Assembly (NCBI RefSeq): GCF_946479715.1
Contig: NZ_CAMLHF010000085.1
Location: forward strand, 1 to 22,115
Length of the DNA: 22,115 nucleotides
DNA from: an uncultured Pedobacter sp.
GTDB lineage: Bacteria > Bacteroidota > Bacteroidia > Sphingobacteriales > Sphingobacteriaceae
Direction of reading: 5' to 3'
Each line of letters opens with the position of its first letter. The stretch's first letter is position 1. The notes beneath the pieces are model-generated. The model saw only the letters and a program-made list of their open reading frames with translations. It was not told the DNA's origin and searched no databases. Positions 1 through 7,918 of the stretch are shown one piece after another. Both the position numbers and the translations under genes were made by a program.

Positions 1-1729
1 CCTGGTCGAAGGTGATGTTTCGGTCTGCCCCTAAAAGTTCAATGGCATTTGCTATTGGATCTATTCCTCTCGCTTCAGCAATTTCATCCAGCATCGTTGC
101 TATGGCAAATGCCTGAGGAATATTGCGTACAGATCTGAGCCACCCAATACGCAGGTGTGATTTAGCATCGTGTGTTTCTATTTTTATAGCAGGCACATCA
201 TAAGGAAAGTCAGAGGCACCCAACATCAACTCCCCATCGTCTGGCTGTACAACAGAAATATCTTCGGTAGATGAAATGGAAGGATAAGCAATGTGATGAT
301 CCCAGCCACTAAGTTTGTTTTGCTGGTCAATTGTGGCAACAATGCGCTGTACACTTAGAGCATGGAAATAATCGTGATGTATATCATCCTCTCTTGTCCA
401 TTGAACCTTTATAGGAAGACCTGATTCTTTAGATAAAATAGCAGCTTCAAGAATGAAGTCGGGTTTAGATTTTCGACCGAAAGCACCGCCCAACAAGGTA
501 ACATTTACCTTTACTTTGTCGACCGAAAAACCCAAAGCCTCTGCAATGGCATCCCTTGCTCCCTGCGGGTTTTGTGTGCAGGCCCAAACTTCGCAGGCAC
601 CATTTTTCACAATGGCCAGGGCACATGGCGGCTCCATAGTAGCGTGCGCCAGGTACGGAGCGACATAGGTATGATCTATAACTTTTTTTGCAGTCGCTCT
701 TGCTGAATTAAAATCGCCACGCCTGCGGCGCACGGTTCCATTTTTAAGTACCTCCTGCTTTAGTTCTTCAATTTGTTTAGCTGAATCATACGCAGCATTA
801 GGTCCTAAGTCCCATTCCACCTCCAGTAAATCACGACCTTTGATAGCAGCCCAAGTGTTTTCCGCTATTACCGCCACACCACTTAGGGGTTTTTTCAAAG
901 TGGCAGGAAGACCAGCCCCCTCGATGGAAATTACTTTAATGACTCCCGGTATGGCACGTGTTTTAGTGTCGTCAAACGACTTTACAGAACCCCCTACAAC
1001 CGGGCATCTTTTAATAACCGCTACCTTCATACCCTCTGCCACTGCATCTATACCAAAAACGGCTTTGCCACTTACAATATCATGCAGGTCTACAATAGGT
1101 GTTTCCTTACCTATCATATTAAACTGACTGCGTTCTTTCAGCTTTAGCTCAGTTACAGCAGGAACGGGAAGCGAACCTGCCGCTTCTACTAGATCACCAA
1201 AATCCAGTTTTTTACCAGAACCCTTGTGAACAACATATCCTTTTTCCGTATTACATTCCTCAACCGGCACCTGCCATTTCTGAGCGGCAGCGCGCATGAG
1301 TAACAGCTTGGCTGTTGCACCAGCTTCCCGCATGGGCTTATAGAACATCCTTACCGAAAATGAACCATCGGTATTTTGATTACCATATTTCTTTTCGTCA
1401 CCCTCTGCTTGCACGATCTGTACCTTGCTCCAATCAGCGCCTAACTCGTCAGCTACAATCAGCGGAAGAGATGTCCGGATTCCCTGGCCCATTTCCGAGC
1501 GATGGGCAATTATGATCACCTCACCAGCTGATGTAATCCGGAGATAAACATTGGGTGCCAGAGTAGCTTTTTTCTCACCCTTTTCATTACAACTAAAAAA
1601 GCTTACACCCAGTACCAAACCTCCGGCAAGCAATCCGCCCGCTTTTAAAAAGTCTCTCCTGGAAGCACTAAATACTTCCGAAACCACTGTTTCGGCTTTT
1701 CTTTTCTGAAAAGGAGCTGATATTTTCAT
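1..1729 (-). CDS. Molybdopterin-binding large subunit of an IorB-type (isoquinoline 1-oxidoreductase/aldehyde oxidase) molybdenum hydroxylase, C-terminus cut by window edge
   Basis: The ATG is at 1729 and the frame is open to base 1, giving about 576 residues of a protein that is usually 700-750 long. Residues 24-29 read RRDFLK followed by a hydrophobic stretch, a twin-arginine signal; Cys47 after FFS could be a lipobox cysteine. Family motifs seen include SEMGQGIRTSLP (near residue 80), HATMEPP (near 364) and GGAFGRK (near 413), which in this family surround the molybdenum cofactor. The enzyme would hydroxylate an aldehyde or N-heterocycle in the periplasm with electrons leaving through the 2Fe-2S subunit encoded 32 bp upstream. 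The substrate cannot be read from sequence. The family call is firm; the name isoquinoline oxidoreductase is only the nearest label. Confidence 0.92.
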   Translation of the reverse strand, partial: MKISAPFQKRKAETVVSEVFSASRRDFLKAGGLLAGGLVLGVSFFSCNEKGEKKATLAPNVYLRITSAGEVIIIAHRSEMGQGIRTSLPLIVADELGADWSKVQIVQAEGDEKKYGNQNTDGSFSVRMFYKPMREAGATAKLLLMRAAAQKWQVPVEECNTEKGYVVHKGSGKKLDFGDLVEAAGSLPVPAVTELKLKERSQFNMIGKETPIVDLHDIVSGKAVFGIDAVAEGMKVAVIKRCPVVGGSVKSFDDTKTRAIPGVIKVISIEGAGLPATLKKPLSGVAVIAENTWAAIKGRDLLEVEWDLGPNAAYDSAKQIEELKQEVLKNGTVRRRRGDFNSARATAKKVIDHTYVAPYLAHATMEPPCALAIVKNGACEVWACTQNPQGARDAIAEALGFSVDKVKVNVTLLGGAFGRKSKPDFILEAAILSKESGLPIKVQWTREDDIHHDYFHALSVQRIVATIDQQNKLSGWDHHIAYPSISSTEDISVVQPDDGELMLGASDFPYDVPAIKIETHDAKSHLRIGWLRSVRNIPQAFAIATMLDEIAEARGIDPIANAIELLGADRNITFDQ

Positions 1730-1761
1730 GATACGTACTCATTTTAAAATGTATAGATTAA

Positions 1762-2226
1762 TTATACAGCAGAAGAGCCTGCCACACTTAATATGGCTGC
1801 CTTTATTCTGTTATAGGTTCCGCACCTGCAAAGGTTTCCTTGCATTGCCTCATCAATCTCCTGCTCGGAAGGATGCGCATTTCCTTTCAAGAAAGCTACC
1901 GCATTCATAATTTGACCCGTCTGGCAATACCCACACTGAGGAACGACAAATTTTTCCCAAGCTTCCTGAACAGGGTGATCTCCCGCTTCAGCCAAACCTT
2001 CAATCGTCGTAATTTTACCTTCGCCGACTGCGGAAACAGGGAAACTGCAAGATCGGATTGCAGTATCATTGAGATGTACGGTACAGGCTCCACATAAGGC
2101 TTTTCCGCAACCAAACTTAGTCCCTTTCAACCCAATAATATCCCGAAGTACCCATAACATTGGCATATCTTCCGGCACATCTACTTCGTGCTTTTTTCCA
2201 TTTACCTGAATTGAGTACTTAGCCAT
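1762..2226 (-). CDS. (2Fe-2S)-binding small subunit of the molybdenum hydroxylase (IorA type)
   Basis: This 154-residue protein has the two-cluster layout of xanthine dehydrogenase-family small subunits. The plant-ferredoxin-type cluster ligands are Cys40, Cys45, Cys48 and Cys60 (motif CGKALCGACTVH). The second, helical-bundle cluster uses Cys98 and Cys101 (CGYCQTGQ) with Cys133 and Cys135 (CRCGTY). All eight cysteines are present, so both clusters should form. The length is normal for the family. It has no signal peptide of its own, so it is probably exported folded with the Tat-signal large subunit encoded 32 bp downstream. The two genes form an operon in small-large order. The electron acceptor is not encoded nearby. 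Confidence 0.95.
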   Translation of the reverse strand: MAKYSIQVNGKKHEVDVPEDMPMLWVLRDIIGLKGTKFGCGKALCGACTVHLNDTAIRSCSFPVSAVGEGKITTIEGLAEAGDHPVQEAWEKFVVPQCGYCQTGQIMNAVAFLKGNAHPSEQEIDEAMQGNLCRCGTYNRIKAAILSVAGSSAV

Positions 2227-2339
2227 ATTCTGTTTAGTTTAAGTCTTGACTTTACACCATACCAATTTTCTATCAATAAATATATTTAATAGAGTTAAGA
2301 AAAAGAAACAAACTATTAAATTCCGTCTGTACAACCAGG

Positions 2340-2609
2340 CTATGGCCCTTTTACCTCTGTTAAATCTGCATAACCCCTCATTACCGAAACATCTTCTGAG
2401 TGTACCAGGAATTGGCGTCTTTGAGCAGAAAATGTATATGTTATGTGAAAGATCCCTCTCACCTGCAATTCGCTATTGCCGTTATATCTAAAATAGGCAG
2501 GTTTTTGATCTATTGTAATGAGATTATTTTCGGGTTCTGCTTTATGTGCAGAAGTATCAGTAGCAGAAGTAAATTGTAGACCTTGTCTTTTTTGTCCGCA
2601 GCAGTTCAT
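2340..2609 (-). CDS. Small CC-motif protein, last gene of an uncharacterised four-gene unit
   Basis: This 89-residue protein starts MNCCGQKRQG, so Cys3-Cys4 lie at the N-terminus. A poorly ordered stretch (about 11-32) follows, then a probable beta-rich domain containing PAYFRYNGNSELQVRG (37-52) and ITYTFS (56-61). I see no signal peptide or membrane segment. It starts 11 bp after the stop of the DUF1360 gene and is last in the unit. I regard it as real because of the tight spacing, the ATG start and a composition unlike a chance frame. I have a weak recollection of similar CCGQKR/YFxYxG small proteins beside DUF1360 genes elsewhere, which I cannot verify here. The function is unknown. Confidence 0.72.
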   Translation of the reverse strand: MNCCGQKRQGLQFTSATDTSAHKAEPENNLITIDQKPAYFRYNGNSELQVRGIFHITYTFSAQRRQFLVHSEDVSVMRGYADLTEVKGP

Positions 2610-2620
2610 AATTTTAGTTT

Positions 2621-2911
2621 TTAAGGGTTATTAGATTTTTTCATAATTATTTGTTCTAAAAATATTGCCGTTGCCGAAAACGAAAGGACCAATAATATTC
2701 TCTCAATCCAATTGTTACCGAAATAAATTCCTATTGGTAGTGCTACCCAAATAGACAAACAGAAGAAGCAGTCCATTAATGAACCAAAAAAGCTTTTACC
2801 TGCAAGTTTTCTTAGTTTATAAATTACATCAAAAGGGCCATCTTCAGCCTGTATTAAATGGGTAACACGCCAAACGGAAAGAACAGAAATTAGAAACAAA
2901 TAAGCTGTCAT
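2621..2911 (-). CDS. DUF1360 family small membrane protein
   Basis: This 96-residue protein matches my knowledge of DUF1360: an N-terminal hydrophobic helix, WRVTHL (14-19), EDGPFD (23-28), and a CFFCLSIW segment with Cys48 and Cys51 at the start of the second hydrophobic stretch (about 48-64). A third hydrophobic helix spans about 69-88, and the C-terminus is basic (KKSNNP). It would be an integral inner-membrane protein with a CxxC pair near the membrane face. No biochemical role for the family is known to me. It sits 12 bp after the large 769-residue gene and 11 bp before the small CC-motif gene, so it is almost certainly co-transcribed with both. It may anchor the products of the unit at the membrane (inference). 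Confidence 0.85.
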   Translation of the reverse strand: MTAYLFLISVLSVWRVTHLIQAEDGPFDVIYKLRKLAGKSFFGSLMDCFFCLSIWVALPIGIYFGNNWIERILLVLSFSATAIFLEQIIMKKSNNP

Positions 2912-2923
2912 TGCTTTTTGTGT

Positions 2924-5233
2924 TTATGGTAAACGTTCAATGGCCACACCAGCACTCACAATATAGTTGCCGGCATTTGCACCTGCACCGTAACCATTAG
3001 TTGTTCTTTTTGATGCCGTTAAACCAATAGAAACGGTTGCATAACTTTCAGTAGGCTCAAGCCATTTCCCTGTTGGAACAGGTAGGGGAACAAAAGTAAT
3101 TTGGTGCGAATTTGAATCTCCAAACTTGCTTACATCTGCCGTGCCACGATAGCCTGGACAATTATGAGCTTCGTTATTTGTTGGGTTATCGCCATGTAAA
3201 ATGCTTGGTTCAGGTAATGAACTTCCTAATCGTTTTACTTCAAAACCTGCTGAGGTACCACATTTTCCGATAGATAGATCGTAATGATCCTGAAATACAG
3301 AATTAGGATGCGTTTCGCAAGCTTTAAATGTAACGTTCAGCGGAGTATTTAAGTAGGCCTCTTTAATGCGATATAAATTACATTCTGCTTTTACAATGTT
3401 TACACCATCGGCATCAAACCAAACATTATCCAGGCTAAAGCCAAGGAAATTATTATCAATATACATGGCAATCATATCTGTAGCACCTGTTATATGGTTT
3501 CCTGCAGCATCGTAACCATCCATACGGAAATAAACTGTTCCTGGTGCCGAACCCTGATAAATTCCCGTATTCAATTGTATCAAGCGGTTTTTATCATACG
3601 GTATCCATGGTATGCCTGCTTCAATTTGAGCTTCTACATTTAAGTAATAAGGCACTTTAATTGCCGGCCCGCCATCAACTTTTAGTGGCACAGTATCGTA
3701 AGAGCCTATTAATTTGGGCAATAAATCTAACCCAAAGCCTTGAAATAAATAGCCCATATAACCTTCCGTTACATAATTCCAGGAACTGAAGGGTTCCGAT
3801 ATACTTTTGCTATATCTAATGGTATAAAAGGCAATTATTGGATCATTAGGTTTCCTTTGTGTATTATACAAACAACCTTTTACATCCACTGTACCCGCCC
3901 AGGCTGCACAATCTATATTCAAACCTGCCAAAACATTATGGCTGCTAATGCGACCATCGGCATGCAAATGGTTGTCTAGGGCAGCAGAATTTCTATCCAT
4001 AGCTGCAAAGGCAAAACTTGCAGTGCTATTTTGGTTACCTCCTATAATTACATTACCTAATGAACCAATCATATTGCCGTTAAAACAATTAAAAGGTTTA
4101 GGTATAACCGATGCCGGGATACAAATATCAATACGCTTAATTCGACTTACATTAAAGTAACAGGCACTTTCGTATAAAACAGGCGCGCCTACAGTTGATC
4201 CGGGGATACTTACAATCAGATCTGGCATCACTTGCGCTGCAAGATCTTCGCCACTGGCATAATCAAACAGTTCATCAAATACATCGGTAAGTGTATGTTT
4301 ATAATGAAAGATATAGTTACCATTCATATCAGTAATGGCAAAGCCTAAATTTCTACGCTCTCCACTACCAGTATACGGGTTTCCAGCTTTTTCGGCAGCG
4401 GTACGGTCGTATTCTTCAAAATTTAAGCTAATGTTTTTGCCATCAGCAATGCTGCATCCAAAACGGGCGTTATCAAAAACACCAACAATGTCCCGTCGGG
4501 CCGAACTCAGCGTATTACTTACATTGGTATCTAATTGTATGGTTTTGGTATATTTCAGCGTTCTCTCGAGTGAAATATTTTCATTGCCTTTTAAATTGGC
4601 TGCTCTTGTATCAATTACCCTTTCTTCTAGGCTAAATAAATCAGCTACACGACTCGGCGTTTGCCTGTTATCCGTTAAATTAATCATAAGGGGTTTAAAT
4701 GGCCCTGGATCTGGTGGATTTGGATTTACAATAACCGGTGGAATACGCTCAGGATAATATTTCTCTATCACTTCGAGTATTCTGGGGTTTTTTAACGCTT
4801 TTTGGAAAGCATGAATATTATCAATAACGAAGTGACTGCGATAACACGGATTATAAAGACAAAGACCACTATAAGTACTTACATGGCCGTAGGCTAAATA
4901 ATCCTGATAACCAGCTGGAGTAAAACAGGTGAGTACCAAATCGTCGAAATCCTGATCACCTCCCCCATCATTAGACTGAATTTGAAACTGGTAATTGCCT
5001 CCTACTTTGGTTGGAAATTTAATTCTGGCATCAGAGTTTTGAAAACCCGTACCCGGATTATGTTGGATGTTAAGCGTCCACATGGCACCAGTCACTACCA
5101 CATCGGCTGCACCGACTGTACCCTGATAAGTGCCGTTTCCGCTTGTAGCACCTTGTACTACAAACTGCTGTTTAAAGCTTGCGTTTTTGGCCGTAACACG
5201 TACGGTCCAATTGCCTTGCATGGAAATATACAT
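2924..5233 (-). CDS. Large beta-rich protein of unknown function with an acidic DxDFDD loop domain
   Basis: This 769-residue protein has no recognisable signal peptide at the chosen ATG; a second in-frame ATG is codon 5. Residues 1-105 look like a beta-sandwich ending in SNDGGGDQDFDDLVLTC (about 87-103), an acidic loop resembling calcium-binding loops of DUF4114-like and lectin-like domains. A Cys-containing segment (Cys125, Cys130, Cys-Tyr) and a helical stretch (about 138-160) follow, then a proline-rich linker near 164-180 (NPNPPDPGPF). The rest is a long beta-rich region ending near a Gly/Asn-rich segment (GYGAGANAGNY). It lies between the 377-residue protein and the DUF1360 protein in one unit. 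I do not recognise the full-length family. A surface, structural or sugar-binding role would fit the composition, but nothing proves it. Confidence 0.85.
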   Translation of the reverse strand: MYISMQGNWTVRVTAKNASFKQQFVVQGATSGNGTYQGTVGAADVVVTGAMWTLNIQHNPGTGFQNSDARIKFPTKVGGNYQFQIQSNDGGGDQDFDDLVLTCFTPAGYQDYLAYGHVSTYSGLCLYNPCYRSHFVIDNIHAFQKALKNPRILEVIEKYYPERIPPVIVNPNPPDPGPFKPLMINLTDNRQTPSRVADLFSLEERVIDTRAANLKGNENISLERTLKYTKTIQLDTNVSNTLSSARRDIVGVFDNARFGCSIADGKNISLNFEEYDRTAAEKAGNPYTGSGERRNLGFAITDMNGNYIFHYKHTLTDVFDELFDYASGEDLAAQVMPDLIVSIPGSTVGAPVLYESACYFNVSRIKRIDICIPASVIPKPFNCFNGNMIGSLGNVIIGGNQNSTASFAFAAMDRNSAALDNHLHADGRISSHNVLAGLNIDCAAWAGTVDVKGCLYNTQRKPNDPIIAFYTIRYSKSISEPFSSWNYVTEGYMGYLFQGFGLDLLPKLIGSYDTVPLKVDGGPAIKVPYYLNVEAQIEAGIPWIPYDKNRLIQLNTGIYQGSAPGTVYFRMDGYDAAGNHITGATDMIAMYIDNNFLGFSLDNVWFDADGVNIVKAECNLYRIKEAYLNTPLNVTFKACETHPNSVFQDHYDLSIGKCGTSAGFEVKRLGSSLPEPSILHGDNPTNNEAHNCPGYRGTADVSKFGDSNSHQITFVPLPVPTGKWLEPTESYATVSIGLTASKRTTNGYGAGANAGNYIVSAGVAIERLP

Positions 5234-5363
5234 AGTTTTGATTATTTTAATAGCCTACTCTTTTATCGGATTTTCGGCTTACTCCGCTATTTCATTGTAG
5301 ATACACTCAGACTTACAGCCGTTACCCTATTTAGCATGCTGAGTGTAGTTTGGAGAGCACATC
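5234..5363 (-). other. 130-bp spacer inside the four-gene unit with a 9-bp inverted repeat
   Basis: This is the only large gap in an otherwise tightly packed unit. Bases 5302-5310 (TACACTCAG) and 5339-5347 (CTGAGTGTA) form a perfect 9-bp inverted repeat with a 28-base loop. No T-run follows on the minus strand, so it is not a standard terminator. It could be an RNA-processing or attenuation hairpin that sets the ratio of the two large proteins, or it may be incidental. A 16-codon minus-strand frame (ATG near 5336) exists, but it is too short to call. Confidence 0.35.
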
Positions 5364-6497
5364 TTAAATATCTTCCTCCGTATCACAATCATTAGGGCAA
5401 CAGCGATATTCTTGCGATTTTTCGAGTAGTTCTATTTGTTTTCTTAAAAGTTCATTTTGTAAATGGATGCGTTCTCTTGCAGCGGGCTCGCAGGTGTTAC
5501 ATTCATCCAAACAGCCCTTCACAATAACACCGGCAGTTGGCAAAGAGAATTCCATAGAAAACTCAAACTTCTTCCGGTAAGCAGCTGATATTTCACCCTT
5601 ATCATCTAAAATACCTGCCGCAATCAGGTCTTTGTTTAATTCTTTTAATGCCTCTTCGCGCATGGCAGGTGTTATGGTCGGATTTACAAAAGCAAAATTT
5701 GTAATTCCCGAAACACTAATCAGTTTCTCTATGCTTACCAATTCAAACTTTACCACTTGTTTTTTATTCATCCTATAAAAAAAGTACGAGATGGCATGGC
5801 AACCATTAGGATTTGAAAACTCCCTGGATGAAGATTCGAAATGATCTTCTGATTGGCCTTCGGCATGCACTTTAGTAGCTACCTCGCCAATCGATATGGA
5901 GTGCGCTTTATGCGTTGCATTTACAGCCTGGGTTGCCGAAGCTCGCATGTTGCTGCTCTGGCTGTTTAAATAATCGAGTGTAGACGAACCGTTGTGGTTT
6001 TTGGTAGAGTTATTATTAGAATCTACACCCGGGCTAAATGGATTAATATCAATACTGCTGCTAGAACCACCACTAAAATCCCAATGATCTTTATTTTCGC
6101 TGCTTTGATTTCCCGATTGGTTGTTTTCCATATCAGAAAAATAGCTTTGCGACGCTGTCATAAAGTATTGTTCTTCGGATATCTGTTCAGAACGATAACT
6201 TAACTGAGTGCTGGCATCGTAAGTAAATTTGCTTCTTCGGTCAGTTGTAACCAGGCGCACTTTTTCGCCAGGCAACAAGGTGGTGGTGTAAACCGGATCA
6301 CCCAGTACATTACCTATTGTACATCGACTTAATTTAAAGCTGATTAACAATTGGGCTACCAAGGCGGTTTGCCTTTCCTGTCCTTTTATAGCTAATGGAT
6401 AATTTAATGTGCGTGTAAAAACCAATACATCACAATTGCTGTCTTTTAACAATTCCGGACAGCAGGGAATTTTTGAGGACTCATGTTTATTTTCCAT
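5364..6497 (-). CDS. Uncharacterised protein with Ser/Asn-rich centre, PGE motif and cysteine-rich C-terminus; first gene of the unit
   Basis: This is a 377-residue protein. The N-terminus carries PCC (11-13). Residues 55-95 hold GNVLGDPVYTTTLLPGEKVRLVTTDRRSKF, written here as GDPVYTTTLLPGEKVR then DRRSKF, a compact conserved-looking block. Residues about 117-200 are rich in Ser, Asn and Gly and probably flexible. NPNGCHAISYFFYRMNKK (229-246) begins a folded domain of about 110 residues. Cys329, Cys333 and Cys336 precede a coiled coil (about 340-362), and the tail has CCPNDC (366-371). There is no signal peptide or membrane helix. It is the first gene of the unit, starting 265 bp from the divergent two-component operon. 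I do not recognise the family; a LGDxVYxxxLxPGExxR pattern in larger unknown proteins seems similar, which I cannot check. Confidence 0.82.
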   Translation of the reverse strand: MENKHESSKIPCCPELLKDSNCDVLVFTRTLNYPLAIKGQERQTALVAQLLISFKLSRCTIGNVLGDPVYTTTLLPGEKVRLVTTDRRSKFTYDASTQLSYRSEQISEEQYFMTASQSYFSDMENNQSGNQSSENKDHWDFSGGSSSSIDINPFSPGVDSNNNSTKNHNGSSTLDYLNSQSSNMRASATQAVNATHKAHSISIGEVATKVHAEGQSEDHFESSSREFSNPNGCHAISYFFYRMNKKQVVKFELVSIEKLISVSGITNFAFVNPTITPAMREEALKELNKDLIAAGILDDKGEISAAYRKKFEFSMEFSLPTAGVIVKGCLDECNTCEPAARERIHLQNELLRKQIELLEKSQEYRCCPNDCDTEEDI

Positions 6498-6627
6498 TTC
6501 TTTAATTTTTTTGTCAAAACCTACCTGGCAATTAAATGATCCTAAGAGCGCCTTTAGATTTGTTTTTTTGATAGACTAAAGTTCTGATGAATACCAGCGA
6601 TGGACAAGGTAGCTTCCACGGGTTTTT

Positions 6628-6649
6628 GCATGCGTGTTAATACGCATGC
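6628..6649. promoter_or_regulatory. 22-bp palindrome in the divergent intergenic region (candidate operator)
   Basis: Arms GCATGCGT (6628-6635) and ACGCATGC (6642-6649) are perfect complements around a 6-base centre GTTAAT. The site is nearly in the middle of the 265-bp region between the 377-residue gene (minus) and the 157-residue gene (plus), where both upstream regions must lie. A symmetric site like this fits a dimeric regulator, for example the NarL-type regulator encoded downstream. A convincing TTG/TANNTTTG promoter was not found nearby, so which gene it would control is open. Confidence 0.45.
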
Positions 6650-6762
6650 GCTATGTGGCTTTTACGCAATTATTAAAAAAAGGCCGTTAATCGTTACTAA
6701 ACACTTGAAATACAGTTAATAATATTTAATTTTAGTAAACCATACTAAACGAATCTTATAAA

Positions 6763-7236
6763 ATGGAAACTCAAAACAGACAACACCCGATTGATGGTAC
6801 CGAAGGCGATCCTATTGATATAAAGATTGCCGCTGCCTGGACAAAGAATTATCGTATCATGAATCCAAATGAAACGATTTCACATTTTTTTGGCAATCAG
6901 ATTTTGCAGCAAATCCTTGAACAGCCCGAATGCTTGGGCATCCGTATCTATTATGCCAATGAAGTGAGGCTAAATTGGATTCAGCGTATTTTTGTGGCGA
7001 TAAGCAATTTTTTACGTTGGATTGTTGGTGCATATGGTGTAAAGCACTTGATTTTGGTAGGTAGCGATAAAGATGGTATAGATCAAATACCTGAGCAAGT
7101 GCCAACTATAGTTCCATCAGATCCAGAAAAACCAATGATGGCGATGTCTTTTAAAGCAGCAGCTCCCACCATAGCCGAACAAGCCTCACCATGCCCTGGG
7201 GGTGCAGGTTGCCCGAAAAATGCATTAACCAACTAA
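6763..7236 (+). CDS. Conserved Bacteroidota protein of unknown function with a hydrophobic insertion
   Basis: This is a 157-residue protein. The block IAAAWTKNYRIMNPNETISHFFG (within 22-44), GIRIYYA (59-65), then VKHLILVGSDKDG (93-105) and a Cys-containing tail SPCPGGAGCPK (142-152; Cys144, Cys150) match my memory of a common Bacteroidota family without assigned function. In members I remember, the GIRIY strand is followed by a short turn and the ILVG strand. Here about 25 residues (68-92, NWIQRIFVAISNFLRWIVGAYG) intervene and are hydrophobic enough for an amphipathic or membrane helix. It is the first of four same-strand genes, 19 bp before the 7-helix protein, and so probably acts with the two-component system. 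Confidence 0.78.
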   Translation: METQNRQHPIDGTEGDPIDIKIAAAWTKNYRIMNPNETISHFFGNQILQQILEQPECLGIRIYYANEVRLNWIQRIFVAISNFLRWIVGAYGVKHLILVGSDKDGIDQIPEQVPTIVPSDPEKPMMAMSFKAAAPTIAEQASPCPGGAGCPKNALTN

Positions 7237-7255
7237 ATAAATCAAAGAATTAACG

Positions 7256-7918
7256 ATGTCACCGCAGCTCCTTTTGCAAAACTTATCAAGCTTGTCGGCA
7301 CTCTTGCCTATAGCAGCGGCAATACTTAATTATAAGCACTTAAATAAAGTGCAAAAAATTGCCGCTGTATTTTTTATAGTTTCCGGCTTGTTCGATCTTA
7401 GTTTGCTATTGGTGAGGCACCTGGATATAACTTTAATTACCAGTGGGGGGCGCGCCAACAACGCGCCCTTAATTCATTTATTTATACTGGTAAGTATTTT
7501 GTTTTATGCATTAATGTACTTCCATGCATTTAATAAATTAGTTTTTAAAAGGCTCTCAACAGCTCTTGCAGTAATAACCGGCGCACTAATTTTTATCAAT
7601 GCATTTTTTATAGAAGGTCTATTAAAATTTCCATCCATCGGAAATACCATTTTAAGCGTAACCTTAATCTTATTATCCTTACTGTATTTTTGGCAATTAC
7701 TTGATCAGGCTGAAATTGTTCGTTTAGAAAAACAACCTATGTTTTGGATAAGCGCAGGAGTTCTATCGTACTGCAGCATCAATATTTTTCTATTTATGCT
7801 TATGAGGTCTTTAGGCTCCCTATCTCCAAACTTCTGGACCATTCACTCCATAATTAATATAATAGCTAACCTTTTATTCGCAATTGCCCTATTTTGCAAA
7901 CCACAGAAAACGATATAA
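7256..7918 (+). CDS. Seven-helix membrane protein, probable sensory partner of the downstream kinase
   Basis: The 220 residues contain about seven hydrophobic helices, near 8-25, 34-54, 70-92, 100-120, 130-148, 161-185 and 195-213, with short loops and no extracytoplasmic domain. The gene overlaps the kinase gene by 25 bp in a different frame, which suggests translational coupling. The kinase has only a short membrane anchor of its own, so this protein is a plausible detached 7TM sensor or membrane partner. I do not recognise a catalytic or transport motif. Topology is read by eye from hydrophobicity, not predicted by software. Confidence 0.75.
   Translation: MSPQLLLQNLSSLSALLPIAAAILNYKHLNKVQKIAAVFFIVSGLFDLSLLLVRHLDITLITSGGRANNAPLIHLFILVSILFYALMYFHAFNKLVFKRLSTALAVITGALIFINAFFIEGLLKFPSIGNTILSVTLILLSLLYFWQLLDQAEIVRLEKQPMFWISAGVLSYCSINIFLFMLMRSLGSLSPNFWTIHSIINIIANLLFAIALFCKPQKTI

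Noticed and set aside
4335..4757. 140-codon plus-strand frame inside the 769-residue gene
   Set aside because: It lies wholly antisense to a much longer, domain-bearing gene and has low-complexity, non-family-like sequence.
4982..5395. 137-codon plus-strand frame across the spacer at 5234-5363
   Set aside because: Most of it is antisense to the two large minus-strand genes; no recognisable motif or promoter.
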